Translations under genes and position numbers: made by a program | Origin: Sitta carolinensis | Lineage: Eukaryota > Chordata > Aves > Passeriformes > Sittidae | DNA length: 64,000 nt | Direction: 5' to 3' | NCBI GenBank assembly: GCA_032173965.1 | Contig: CM063283.1 | Location: 80,044,743-80,108,742 of the forward strand | Shown: positions 49,701 through 62,581 of the stretch, one piece after another | Numbering within the stretch: the first letter of the stretch is position 1 | Layout: the number at the start of each line of letters is the position of its first letter | The notes under the pieces: generated by a model | What the model was told of the DNA's origin: nothing | Database searches by the model: none | What the model saw: only the letters and a program-made list of their open reading frames with translations

Positions 49701-52700
49701 TTCTGAGCATTAGTTTTCTAAAGGAAAAGGTAAAGTAACAAAGGCATTTTAAAAGTGCTTATTTTGATTCTTGGTCAATTTTTCTGATTCCCCTTCTAAG
49801 TATTACCTGATTTAAGTTACATTCAAGACATTCAAACAAAGCCATATTTATGCAATAAGGTTTTTCCCCCCCCTCACCCCCACTTTCTTTCATCTGCTAT
49901 GTAAATAGTCATCTTTGAAACAAATAAGGGACTACTATCAGCTATGCCCATAGAGCTGTAGGTATCACTGATTTTACAGGCTTGTAATCATATATGGTAA
50001 AAACCTGGCTAAGATTTTTCCTCTCTCTTTGGACTAGGGCCTGATGAAAATGAGTGATCTGAAAATTAACTGGTAAATAATGAAGATTTTTCTTTTTTAG
50101 GCATTCTTACCTGAAAGTGTCTGGGTTTTTTCATAAGTATTGAATGTTTTCCTGACGTTACTGCAGAATGGGGTGTGATATGTGAAAAGGGTGAAGACCT
50201 TATGTTTCAACCTTTCTAACATATATTGCATGTTTGTTTGCAGTGCTTTATGAGACTGCAGTCATCTTAGTCATCTTTGGCGATACCACTGGTGTCCTCT
50301 AAAAATCTATAACTAGTTTAGAAAGAAAAATGTTGAAGAGAGAATGTTTCTAGGAAGTGAAAACAATATGTTCATCAATGGAGAGAAAGCAAGAGAATAT
50401 GCTGGACCCAAAACATGAAAACTGGAAATTTGGCAAGTGGTATGAAGCTTCTGTATGAAGTTTTAAGTAATAGCATTTGGCACTATATGTTTCAGAACTT
50501 CAGAGGAAACACTTACAAAAAGAGAAAATTACCACTTTTTGACAAGGATGTGAATTTGGACTTTGAATTAACAGTGCACTAAAGAAGGATAATAGGTGTG
50601 AATTGAAACTAATTGGTGTTTCAGATCATTGAGCTGCTTGAAAATAACATGTGTGGAAAGAACTGTAGAAGGTAAGTCGCTCTTAAATGCCTAATTAAGC
50701 ACAGTTCTGTCCTGCATAGAAGAGAAGAAAATGTTATGTCGCTTACTGCTTTATTCTCAACTGACTGATCCAAATGGACAATCAGTCAAAAGATTTAGCT
50801 TCTGTGTGATAAAATTCTCTTGATTAGGCTGATCCACTGGTACAAGGAGGTGTGATGCCCTGAGGCATACAACTGTAGGCATAAAGATGGGCACAGGTAT
50901 AATCCAAGTTGTCTAGAAGACATTGTATAAATCAGAATGAGAAGGTGGTTGGTGCAATTGATGAGTATTTTCAAGTGTGTGATTAATGTGAGTAGAGAAG
51001 TCCTGTAGTTCAGTGCCTAAATCAGCTGGCACCCTGTGGCCTGATTTAAACACACCCATGTGTGAGTTAGAATATGACAAAGATATTAAAAATGAGTTTT
51101 TCACTGGAGAAATATCCATTAAAAAGCATGGAAAAACCTCACTGGAGAAATATCTCTTTAAAAGCATGAAAGAACTTCCCTTCTATTCCTTTGAAAAAAG
51201 GTTGACAGATGATTAAACTTATGTAAAATAAATCAGACAATTTGACATGTAAGATCTGTTGCTTTCCAACAAACTATTGAGTTCGCTGGCTGCAATCCAA
51301 CAGAGAAAACAAAATGTGCAGAATAAACACTGTCTATAGCAGGTGGAGGTAATGCCTTATTATACATAAATGCTGTTTTATGTTGTGTAACCTGGGGACA
51401 ATTTAGCAGACAATTTTGTACTTAGAAAAATCATGGTTTATGCAGAAAAGGAGAACCACGGATAATGAATTGTCTACATCTGAAAATACCACACTATATC
51501 TGAAACACATGTCCTACCGTATTGTCTTATGATTTTAAAAGCAGAGGAAGGAAGAGAGATTATTAAATTTAATTTTACTCCCTCATATCACTTTAAAACA
51601 GATGTTTAAAACCAAAAACTTATCCCTTCTTTCCAGTGTTTATTCTTACATATTTTAGTACCAACGTTTTGTAATTCAAGAACAAACAGTGGGCTTTTTT
51701 CATCATGCAACTAAGAAAGAACTATTGTAATTTTGTTCATGCAAGCCTCAGGTTAACTGTAAAAGTAAAATAAAGTAAGATAATAAAATAAAATGTAATC
51801 AAAACACAGATAAAACACAACTATGCTGTGAGAGGCATGGGTTGTAAGTGTGTACATGTATGTGTGCAGGTGCGGCTTTCTGGCTGCAGGGGAAGCAGAA
51901 CTCTGAGGTTTACCTTCCCCAATAATTTTCTACATTTAATTCCACACAGAGTCAAGTGCCAGTATTTCCTAGGAGATATGGGTTAACTGAGGTGTGAATT
52001 ATACTTTTAAGAATCCAGGAATCATCTGCTGTATTTGTAAACCTGATTGAAGCACACAGTTATTTCTTGCACAGTTTAAGTGGTTAGCTAAAGAAAAAAA
52101 CTTATTAAAGTTTTAAGACTTTCGAAGTTTTGTACAAATGACACAGTTGTCTTCACATTCCTACAAAACTGGAAAGACAAAATTATGTCAATACTGAGAT
52201 AAGAGTATGAATTCCAACAGCCTTAAGTGGAGTACTGAAGCCTCCACCACCATATCACAAATATTAGATTACTGTAGTTTTGCATTTCTAACTTTGAGAT
52301 TAAAAAAGCAGAAAACAACTGGTTTTCAATGCAACGTTTTGCTGATTTCATCCAATTTCATAAGTATCAGCAATATCAAATTTTCTTCCAAGTGATTTAT
52401 AAATGCTGACTAATTTGTTCTCACAATTGTCACAACAATCTGGATTTTACTCTCTCAGACTAAAAAAGGAATATCACTGAAGACAAGGAAACAACATCAG
52501 TCAAATATTAATTGAAGGGTTCATTTCCTCTGTGAAGTCAGTCTCAAAATGGCATTAGATTACATCTGGAAAGTTCTTATTTCCAGTGTAGGTCTAGTTA
52601 CTAGGCACTTGTTCACTAGCTCATTTTCTATGAAGCTGGTTTCTCTGGAATCCTATTGCCAGAGAAGAGGAAATTAAAAGAAAAAAAAGAAGCTTTCCAT

Positions 52701-53089
52701 TGTTCATATAGCTGGTTTTGTAAGCTTACTTCAGCTTCATTTCCACCCTTTTCAGTTAATGTTTTGCTTTGCATATATTGAGGCAGAAATGTTTATAGAA
52801 ATGATCTTTTGTTAAAATGTATGGGTATGGGTATCCTCTCAAGTATGACATGTGTAAGTATTATCCAGGACTTCTCATTCAAGCAAGTGCAAAATAGCTG
52901 CTTTTTTATTCTCTGTGGCATCAAAGAATAGAAAGACAAAGGGAGTGAGAGAGACATCAGAGTCATGCTCATCCTGAGCCCTTTCTGCTCATCAGATCTC
53001 ACAAAGCTGTCCAAGGTTACCTTCTCCTTCACTGCCTGGGAGACCTGGGCTGTACATTCCAGAGGCAGAGGTTTCCCTTTACTTTGTCC
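46747..53089. other. Intergenic AT-rich DNA
   Basis: No recognisable gene, RNA or interspersed repeat apart from the T/G-rich tract at 47.76-47.86 kb. Open frames are short and dissimilar to known proteins. Confidence 0.6.
47760..47863 (+). repeat. T/G-rich low-complexity tract
   Basis: About 100 bases made only of T-runs separated by GG or GGG, with runs up to 23 T. On the other strand it is a poly(A)/CC tract. Frames through it encode F/G- or K-rich artefacts. Confidence 0.9.
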
Positions 53090-53475
53090 TGCAGTGGCAC
53101 AACTCTGCAACTCCCTGAAAGGAGGTTGTGGTGAGTTGGGTGCTGGTCTCTTCTACCATGCCTACAGTGAGAGGACCAGAGGAAAAGGCCTTAAGCTGAG
53201 ACAGGGAAGATTCAGATTAGATCTTGGAAACATCTTTTTCACTGTTAAGGTTCTGAGGCATTGCAATAGGTTGCCCAGGCAGGTGGTGCAGTCATCATCA
53301 CTGGAGGTTTTCAAGAGGTGCCCGAGTCTGGTGCTGGGGCATGGTTTAGTGGTTTAGGGGCTGCAGTGGTAGTGCTGGGTTGATGGCTGGACTTGATGAT
53401 CTTAAAGGTCTCTTCCAGCCTTGATGATTGTATGATTGTGTCATTGTATGATTGTGTCATTGTATGATTGTATCA
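53090..53475 (+). mobile_element. CR1 LINE 3' fragment with 8-bp tandem tail
   Basis: The longest CR1 remnant in the window: CTCCCTGAAAGGAGGTTGTG, a GGTGCTGGTCTCTTCT segment, GGAAAAGGCCTTAAGCTGAG, GGTTGCCCAGGCAGGTGGTG, then GGTTGATGGCTGGACTTGAT and TCTTCCAGCCTTGATGATTG, in the canonical CR1 order. It ends in a tandem 8-bp tail, the hallmark of CR1, which unlike L1 lacks a poly(A) tail. It is 5'-truncated, diverged, in plus orientation and not coding. CR1 is the dominant LINE of birds and other sauropsids. Confidence 0.92.
53426..53473 (+). repeat. Expanded CR1 8-bp tail repeat, six units
   Basis: Six consecutive 8-mers: GATTGTAT, GATTGTGT, CATTGTAT, GATTGTGT, CATTGTAT, GATTGTAT. They correspond to the CR1 ATTCTATG tail with a C-to-G change shared by all units, and alternating variants that suggest a 16-bp duplication step. 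Confidence 0.9.
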
Positions 53476-56400
53476 TTTATGCCTGCACTGTCACATGCTC
53501 CAGTTACATCTGTCACAGCTGAACCTGCTGATGGAGTGGGACTACTCTTGGAGAAGACACTCTTGGTAAGCATAGCTGGTAACAGCGGACAAGAAGGGTG
53601 GTACCAGCCCCTGCAGGTCCTACCCCTTGGCACCAGATCAGACCTTTGATTAGTAAATTCCCTTTTATTAGTTAAGACTCATGGAAATGTAATGCAATCT
53701 ATGATGAAGATATTGAAAGTCTCAGAGCTTGGAGTGCTGCTCTGAAACCCCCAAGAGAGGTACTTTTTTCCTCTGTCCTGTGTGCAGTGTGAATGAATTC
53801 TGTGAGTAGAGTTCCACACAAAAATAAGTACTTTTTCCCTGGCAGATGCTTTCCATAATGTGAACTATCTTTTATGTGTATATCCATGTGAATGCATTGG
53901 GATGTTTAGCAATGCAATTTTCATATTGTGTTATCACTCATTTAATAATCATAAAAGCTTTTTAAAGATTTGCCACTTGCTTGAATTTAAATATTAAATA
54001 TGAGTGGGGTTTTAATCTGAAAAAAATTGTTAAAGCAGTTCTGCTTTAATTTTCCTCCACCCTTGTGTTCACCTTGCACCTATCACACAGGGAAACATTA
54101 TTAGTAGCTATGATTTGTGAAAAGCTTATCTCTGAAGAACATTGCATGAACTCCAAAAATATGACTTCTTATTTTCCACAGGACAAAGAGCTATACCCTT
54201 TCAAAGGGGCAGCAGATGAAGATGGCTATTAAATAGCAATGTTTCTAGGTTTTACAAACCACATGTAAAAAATTCAAAGCAGCTAAAATTTTTAATACTT
54301 ACAAGAGTTGTTCAGGACTTTTGAAATGGAAGGTGCAATTTAATCAATGGCATGCTAATACAAATTAGTGGTTTTCAACAGTTCTTCCAGGAAAATGAGA
54401 TATTGTTTAAAAATTCACTGAATTCTCCAGCACCTGCAACCTCTGAGACATTGTAGGTTATTGTCAAAAGATGACCGGAATACAGAGACACTAAATATTT
54501 CATCTTAATGATAATGTATGCTGCAGAAGGTTTGAACTTTAGATTGCAATTTGAATTGACTTTTGATAAAAGACATACTGGATTCTTTCCTTTTTTTCTT
54601 TTTTCTTTTTTTTTTTTTTTTTTTTTGCACATTAACTTTCTGTGAGGAGCAGGGGTCAAAGCTAGCATTTAACTCAGAATTTTCTCTACTTATTGCTAGG
54701 AAAATTGGGATATCAGGGGATTTATTTGTTTTTATTGTAATTTTTTAAAGTTTTCTGAATCAAGTTAAACTAATCAGATGTGTTTTTAAAGAGGTGGATG
54801 GGATAAATGTCAAAAGTGTTGCAAGTCAATTTTTTAAGTGAAGTATGCCCTACTATGCTGAAGTCAAAGGTAATTTTATCATCCCTAACACTGAAAATTT
54901 TGTGCTGTACTCAGCCATGCACCCAGCTGTGTCCTTACCAACTTTGTGCATTTATTAGTCATAGAATCAGCATTAAACACCAGTGACATAAGAGCCAAAT
55001 GTCTAGCATAGCTAAAATGGTCTGTAGTTCAGTACAGTTCAAATATATTTCCTGATTCTCATGACTGACTACAACACAAAACCAGGTATTTTCCTGCATG
55101 TCTAGAGTTGTTTTTTCTGTCCTTTATTTTTCAAGGAGTTTCAGAAAAAAAGAAAGTGTTCAAGCTTAACAAGGGCAAGTCTCACCAAGTTCTCTTTCAA
55201 GAGCATTTTACAGTCAGAACACCATTGTCCAAAGTTGCTGCTGCATATGAAACAGCAATTAATTTTTGTGCATTAGGGGGAAAACAAAGATAATCTTTAG
55301 GACTGTAGACATGTTTCCTGATACATTTATTTTTCCTCCTTTATTTTGCACTTTCTATTGTTGAATTTTAGTCTTACAAATATGAGGCATACTTTTTTTT
55401 CAGTGTGTAAACTTTTTTTCAGAATGTCCCGTTTAATCTTACAACATAGCAGCAATAACTTTACACTCACATAGTTCTCTTTTTTGGAAGGATTCCTAGG
55501 AAAATAGCTATGATTTCTATTTGCTTTTAAACTTCGTTTTAAGGAATAAGACCCTGCATTTGCCCCAAACAAGATGGTTAGTTATAAGTGTTCTAAAACA
55601 ACTATTTTAAGGAATTTACCTAGTGACTGATTTACAACTTAGCAGAATGGAAAAATTATACTCGTGTTGTATTACTACAAGGACTAAATGTTGATAATTA
55701 CTTTTTAACTCCTTGAACTGGCTGTAGTTCTGGTGTAGATGTCATAAGACTGGCTCTGTTTGAAACGAGGAAATTAGTTCAGAGTTTAAAGAAATGGCAA
55801 TCCAAACATTTGTATTCTCCATCTCATACCTGAATCTTTTCAGAAAGCAGAATATGCTTTACTGCCACTTCATTTAGTTACCCACACTGGTTTTGCACCA
55901 GAGAAATAAGATGAGATGGTTGTCACTTTTTGTGCCTTAACTGTAGAAATATGGACCATCACTTACACTCAAGAATCCATGAGACGAAAATTCAACATTT
56001 CAGAAGTTTGGGCCTTGGGATACAGATAAAATTTGGACTTTAATCCCACCTTCATTAAAGCAGTTGTCTGATTTTTTTGCTGTCTGGTTTGGTAGAGGAT
56101 GGTGCAGAAGGAGGAAATTTGCAACTGAAGGATGATTTGAAGGTCCTTGAGAGGTAACAGGAAGTCCAATCATGGAAAGAACGAGGAAAAGAGGGAAAAA
56201 GGAACCCAAACAAACAAACTCAGAAAGCACAAAATGCTGTTTGCTTTGCAATACTTAACTGAATTTGCTTGATCAAGTCAGGAAAAAAGAGCAGAGAGGA
56301 TGTCATAGCACATAAGCTTCAGCAGATCAGTGGATGTGCAGCTGCAGCAATTAAGCTCTTTAAGGGGCATGTGTTAAGTTGTAAAAGTTTGAAGTCAGAA

Positions 56401-56765
56401 ATGTTTATTTTGCACACTCATTCATTGTGCTGGGTGATGAACATATATAGCGCTATGCAAACAAGTGCATTTTCTCTGTTTATCCCAAACACTGACATGA
56501 GTGCTGCGGGTGTTGAATTCCTCCACTGCTTAGGGCCTGTGGGAACAGGAAGTGAGGGTCCTACCTGTTCTCTGAATACTCAAAATGGAGTATTTCTTGC
56601 TGTTACTAGCACAGGGCCAGAGAATCCTGAGCTGCTTTCATGCATCATAGTCTATTAGTTGGGTATATGCATATTGTATTCAAATTGTCCTAATTGTCTT
56701 AATAACTTTAATCAATTCTGAAATTAATGTAAAGCATTAAAGAATGCATTTTAAGCATTATTGTA

Positions 56766-56893
56766 TAGGGTTTTTTTTCGTGTGGTTGTTTGGGGTTTTT
56801 TTGGTTTTTTGTTTGTTTTGGTTTTTGGTTGTTTTGTTTTGTTTTGTTTTTTTTTTTTTTTTTTTTTGCTTTTTGGTTTTTTTTTTTTTTTTT
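56766..56893 (+). repeat. T/G-rich low-complexity tract
   Basis: About 128 bases of T-runs interspersed with G, GG or GGGG, including several TTTTG units and two long T-runs. It resembles the tract at 47.76 kb. Confidence 0.9.
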
Positions 56894-58379
56894 GTTCAAG
56901 TGTAAGCAGTAGAGATGGAGGAGGAAGGCACCATCAAGGTTAAAGTCAAAGCTTCATTAAATGAACAAATCCTGATCTTCCAGATATTACTCAGATGTTT
57001 CATTATAACCATTGACAGAAGTCTCATTGCTTTTCTTGGGGTCATTTGTGAGTTTGAAAGTACAGCAATGAAGCATAAAGTATCAGGATGAAAAATGTAA
57101 GGGGAAAAAATAGAAGCCTGTTCTTTCAGCCTTCTGGCAAATACATATTTTCTGTTGGATATATTGAGCACAGCACAAAAGTGTCTCATGAGAACTTTGT
57201 GCAAGGAAATGCGCTGTGTCAGTCACTTAAAGTAAAAAAGAAACATGTCATCACTCCAAGTGGTATTGATTAAAACAATAAGGATTTCCTGGTGCCAACA
57301 GTTGAAACAACTGTGTGAAAAGTAGTGAAGAGGTATTACCATATTGTTGCAGCTTTCTCAGGAAAATTCCAAATAAACTGAAAGATTCCTGTCAATATTT
57401 GTATAAGGAAACATGCTGCTCCCTGATTTGGAAGCACTTCACACACATGCACATGCACACACACCCCACTGCATGCAAAATTCTAGAGAAACTTTATTAC
57501 AAGCACAAACAATAAAAAGCATACACTCAGAACTTGGTGCACCCTTTCTCATGCTAATATTTACAACATCGATCTCTTATTGTCAGTATTTGATGTACAT
57601 TTCTCCCAGCTCTGGTCAAAGGAAGGCACAGCTGCTGAATCCCCATATTGTGCAGGCAGCATGCCTTTGTGTTTTGCAGCTGGGGAGTTCTCATGTCCAC
57701 AATAGCCAATCTGAGCACACTAAATTAGGAAAGATTATTGTTTCATTTATTGACTACACAAGTTTAAAACAGCAAGTATATAGTTTGTTTCATGTTTTAT
57801 TTCTTAAGGTCATTTTCACCAAAAGCTGGGCTCAAGGGCACAACTATGGGGCAGCTGTACTTCTAGTCACCTCAGTAGGAAGAAAATTCCAAACATTATT
57901 GAAATGAAATTGGATGGTTAGCTTCTTTCATGTGGCACAGCCTCCCACCTGCTTTCTCCCAGCTATCCATTTATGAAGACTTGCTGCAGCTTTTTTTCAT
58001 CCTTCTGCATCAAGTTCCTTCCCCACAAAGTGTTTATCCTACATTACAGTTCATTTTAATCAAAGCTGGTTTTACAGTGGAAGGAAAGACAAGTGAGTTC
58101 AATTTTTGAGCTCAGTTCTCAAAATGTTTCTTTCACTGAATGGTCTTTAGAAAAAGGAAGGCAGCAATTTTAGCTGGAAGTAAATATCGCTCTGTGTAAC
58201 AAGAAAAGGGAGGGGAGAAGTGGGAGAAAAATCTATTTAACACTTTAGGATATAATGGTATTCAAATAATATATTTTTCTGCCATTTATTCATTTGTGAA
58301 GAAACTCAGTGAATAGTAATAGCTGCTGTCAAAGATATTTATATTTAAGAGTGTCTTTATGTAAAATCTTTTTTTTTTT

Positions 58380-58700
58380 TTTTATATATCAGGAGTGATT
58401 TTTTTCCAGGAGAAGTCTGCCATCTCCTAGCAACCGATATGGCTATCTTTTTTTAACAGACGCTGCAATAACAATGGGTGCCTAACCTTTATATGGAAGT
58501 ATTTGCACATGTACAATCAGGCCGCTTACGAATTCAAACCGAGTTGTTAAAGTGTTCCAAGGGAGACTCTGGTTACCACTTTATCTTCTATGCATCTCAT
58601 CTATCCAGGACTTTATAATGGCAGCCATTTTAGCTGTAGCTGAGTACCTCCCAGAGAGCTCCAGAACTAAATCTGGAGCTAAAAAATGACTCACACCTTC
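58380..58700. promoter_or_regulatory. Motif-rich segment, candidate conserved non-coding element
   Basis: A higher-complexity segment in an AT-rich desert with an RFX-like half-site CCTAGCAACC (58,426-58,435), an exact SOX motif AACAATGG (58,470-58,477), a perfect palindrome AATGGCAGCCATT (58,617-58,629) and an AP-1-like ATGACTCA (about 58,686). It has no open frame of note. Enhancer function is speculation from motif density. Confidence 0.25.
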
Positions 58701-60028
58701 ACTTCCCTCTCTATTCTCACACAAGAAAGGAAGGGGCTCCTTTCACTATTTAGGTATTATTTCCTCCTATGTCTTTCTGATTGTGTCACTCTATTTTCAA
58801 AGTCGTAGCATCATTTCATGTTGCTGAGTAAAGAATTCTTTTAATTTAGAGCTGTAAACAATAGAGCACAACGACCTATGTCTGCAAATAGGTAATTAAT
58901 TTTGAGGGTACATGACTGTAAATTAAGTACCTCTGACTAAGAGTAGGCACATCCTCTTTCTCCACTTGTTTGGTTTCGGAGAGTGCGGATTTAGATTTAG
59001 ACAAGGAGAAAATCTGGCAAAATATAGCATACCTAGGCTCATTTCAGTGTTTCACACCTGCATGCCTGCCTGAAGACTGTTCTAGATCATGAACACCACA
59101 TAAAGCCTGGGTTACACATAAACTTTGTGTGTGGTACCCAGGTAATGTGAGATCTAGCTTCCAGGAATTCAGAACTCTCCAGCTACTGCTCAAAGGCTGT
59201 TCTGTAAAATGTTTCAGTAAGAGGTCTTCCAAATTTCCTCTTTGCAGAAACAGAAACAACCATTAGCTGAGAAAGAGGAGGGAGTAGAGTGAATGAATCT
59301 TTGGGACATGTACCTGATACATGGCCTCTGTTCCTGCTCATAGGGCTGTTAATATCTTTTAAGTATCTCCAAACCTCCTTGAACAAAAGGTGGGAATATT
59401 GTTGGCAGGAAGCATACTGCTGGTGATAGGAGCAAATGAAACAAGAAGCCATGTCTTTCCCATCAACAGCATGCCTAAACCAATAATTTCTTATCTATGA
59501 ACCATAATGGGTAAGCCATATACAAATCAGAGTGAAAATGAGGAATGATTACGAGTAAATTAAATAAAACTTTCCCTTAAAAGCTCTTCTGTAAATTAAA
59601 TGCAACTAACCATTGAACTTCAGTGTCCTTGTGCCAAACCTGTAGCTCAGTCCCTTAGTAAATTTATAGGAAGCTGAGAGATCCCCAGGTGTGATGACAA
59701 AAAGACTTTTCATTAAGCTTCAGCATCTTTCTCTGATCAGAGTTCATGCTTCTCCATTCTTCTATCAATCCCATTCAAAGTGATGCTTAAGACTTTTCAA
59801 AGCAGCCTTCTGGATCTTTCCTTTAAGTCAGAATACAGGTTCTCTTTCTCATTTTTACTATCTGTGTGCAGGCATTTCCAAGCTGACTTAGTATGTTCTC
59901 TGCTTTTGCCACACATTTAATGTTTTCCATTACTGATGCTCTCTCCACTGATAAGTAAGACTATTGTGCTTGTTTATCTACAACTTTGGGATTGCAATTT
60001 AGATATTTGCCTAAAACTATATGTGTGT

Positions 60029-60071
60029 ATCTATATCTGTATCTATATAATCTATATCTAATCTATATCTA

Positions 60072-60140
<69 letters not shown>

Positions 60141-60177
60141 CTCTATCTCTCTATCTATCTCTCTATCTATCTATATC
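60029..60177 (+). repeat. (CTAT)n tetranucleotide microsatellite
   Basis: About 150 bases dominated by CTAT units: a degenerate start, about 20 near-perfect units, then an interrupted end with CTCT variants. Likely highly polymorphic in length. Confidence 0.95.
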
Positions 60178-62020
60178 TTTCATCATATATCGATAACTTT
60201 CCACAGAGGGGCTGAGTGCTACCTCAGTAGAGTGACTTGAGAATGTATCAACACACATGGGTTTTGGACCCAGCAATTCTTACTTTCAAAGTACATGTTA
60301 ACTTCAGACATTTTTGCATAAATACTTGGTGGAAAATATGTCACAGAAAAATAAAACTGCAAAATCTTGATGTCAGGGAACTAAACAGTAGTCAGCATTC
60401 TTTGAGAGTCTGATGTGTGTCACTTGAGTGCTTAACCACAAATCTTTAAATTAGTCCTACTAAGAGAATTCATTAATAGTAGATGAACATCATTCACTGC
60501 ATGAGTTATAGAATAATAAAACTTGTGAATAATTTGCAGTGGATAATTTACTTCTAGAGTGCATTTGACATATTCAGCCTCTTTTTCTGTTTGTGGAATA
60601 CCAACCAGTGCTGACTGCCCTCTCTGTCTGGTAAGGACATGGGATGTGAAAGGATGTCCTGGGTAATGGGGAGCAGCTACAACCTCCTGGCAACAGCTCT
60701 CTTCTGTTGCTGGCAGCCATAATTTCTTTTCCAGTCTGATCTTAGAAGTAGCTAAGCTGCTATTTTACTTCTCTAGCAATTAGAAATCTTCTTCTAATTT
60801 TCCAGTCTAATCTTAACAAGAATACTTTTTTTTTGATCATCCTTAAATGAATGTCGGTTTCTCAGCTTTAGCTCTTTTTTTAGCTCTTGGACTTCTCTAG
60901 TGTATACTTGTTTCTCAACATCTGTTTTGTTAGATTAATCAAGACCTATCTAAATCTTCTTTCTATTCCCTGGACCATCCTAGGAACTCTTTTTTCCTCA
61001 TTTATTCAGATTTCTTACTAATTGTTCGACTTAATACAGTTGTTCTTTTCTTTTTTTTTTTTTTTTTTACTAACTTCAGAAGCCAATCATGAACAGTTGG
61101 TAAGTGCTTAATAATCAACAGTCACTGTTGATTTGTATCAAGTACTGTTTTTATTCATACTCTTTCTCTAAGTTTCTTTTTATCATAGCTTACCCAAAAC
61201 TGATTTTACAGTATCCAGTGGCCTGAATCCAGCTCATAATGAAAGGATAGAAAATGTCCCATTGTTTTCTCTTTTGAAGAGAATACTTCTTGCTGAATTA
61301 CCAGATAAGTAAAAATAGATAGTTTTAGAACCATTTAGAGATTTATTTTGTTTTTTCTGGGTTGTACCTGTCTTACCTAGGGTTTTTACACGTGAAATCA
61401 TCCTGGTTTATTATGAATTTATGATGGGTGATGATTCAAAATATATACAGTCTACCTTCTGTGTCTAGCCTGTCCTATGTCTGTTAAACCTTTGTTTCGA
61501 GCCTTCTGCATATTTATGTTACCTGCTATAAAATTGCTAGACAGCAATGACTGGATGAATTATTCCTGACTGATTGCAATAGTATTTTTGTTTTGTTTAT
61601 AAAATTAACTTCTTTGCCCTGTTACTTGCCCGTGTAGCTGCTCTGTAATTAGCTGTTTCATTTTCAGGCATCCCAAGTGTCTCTACTTGATTTCAAGTTG
61701 AGTGAGTGCAGCACCTTGTAATAAATGATGAGAGCTACAAAGAGGAAATGTGATTTCTAGTGGTGAGTTTGTTGTTCGTAGATAGCAGACCAAGGCATGG
61801 CTTGCATTTGGCATAATAGGGCTGCAGGACAGAAGATTGTGGTGCAGATCTGCAAACATATGAAGAACTAATGATGACAGAAAATGAGGCAAAAAGCAGT
61901 TGTGTGTGTTTCTCTTCCTGTGCAACATTTTTTGGATCTCTGACTTGTTACTGGTGCTGTCCCAACTCTTTAGCTCTTTGCTGTAGTTGCTTGCTGAACC
62001 AAGTTAGATGTAGTTTATCA

Positions 62021-62400
62021 AAAGGCGAAGGTGAGAAAAGTTCATTGCTTTTCCCTGTGTAATCCAACAAACAAGGTATCAGTGATCAAGAAAGGGGAAG
62101 ATGCAATTTAAAGAAAATTATTTGGCCAGTAAAGGCGAAGGTCAGACGCTGCAGGTGAGAAAATCGCGCCCTTTTCCCGCTGAAAGCGGTGGGAAAGCGG
62201 ATTCTCCTTTCCCGGCTGCGCTGGAGCGTCCGCCGCCGCCGGCCGACGTACTGAGAGCTCCCCCTCCTGTTTCCTGCCACATCGAAGGGACGGCAGGTCT
62301 CTCACCTCCGACCCACGAATTTCTGCCGTCTTCCATTTTTTTTCTGCGGTATGACATGGCAGCACAGAGGACGCTTTTCAGTGCCAGTTAAGTTTCCTCA
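62021..62400. promoter_or_regulatory. Isolated CpG-rich patch, candidate promoter of an unannotated transcript
   Basis: A small CpG-rich island (core about 62,150-62,330) stands alone in the AT-rich intergenic region about 44 kb upstream of ARGLU1. It contains an E2F consensus TTTCCCGC (62,173-62,180) within an imperfect inverted repeat, and consensus 5' splice sites on both strands: GCAG|GTGAGA on plus (intron from 62,155) and GGAG|GTGAGA on minus (intron from 62,305). A short duplicated word AAAGGCGAAGGT occurs at about 62,022 and 62,131. Open frames here match no known protein. It may be a long noncoding RNA promoter or an unrecognised insertion. Confidence 0.4.
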
Positions 62401-62532
62401 CGCATGAGTTTTAACCTCACCTAAGTGGATAGGGAAGAGAAGATAGTGCCCAAATCTTTCAGCTACTATTTATTCCACATACAACCACAGTTCCCTCATT
62501 TTCGTGTTTATGGCAATAACTTCAATAACTTT

Positions 62533-62581
<49 letters not shown>

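Larger units (their letters stand above)
53476..62020. other. Intergenic DNA
   Basis: AT-rich non-coding sequence with a T21 run (54,606-54,626), a T/G-rich tract (56.77-56.89 kb), a tetranucleotide repeat (60.03-60.18 kb) and a motif-rich segment (58.4-58.7 kb). The longest open frame (57413-57907 plus, 164 codons) begins in a CA-rich simple stretch and has no recognisable domain. No gene is called. Confidence 0.6.

Noticed and set aside
52965..53357. 130-codon plus-strand open frame
   Set aside because: Its second half is CR1 3' region, which is non-coding; no reverse transcriptase motif is present.
57413..57907. 164-codon plus-strand open frame
   Set aside because: Starts in a CA-rich simple stretch, has no domain, no promoter and no exon-like boundaries.
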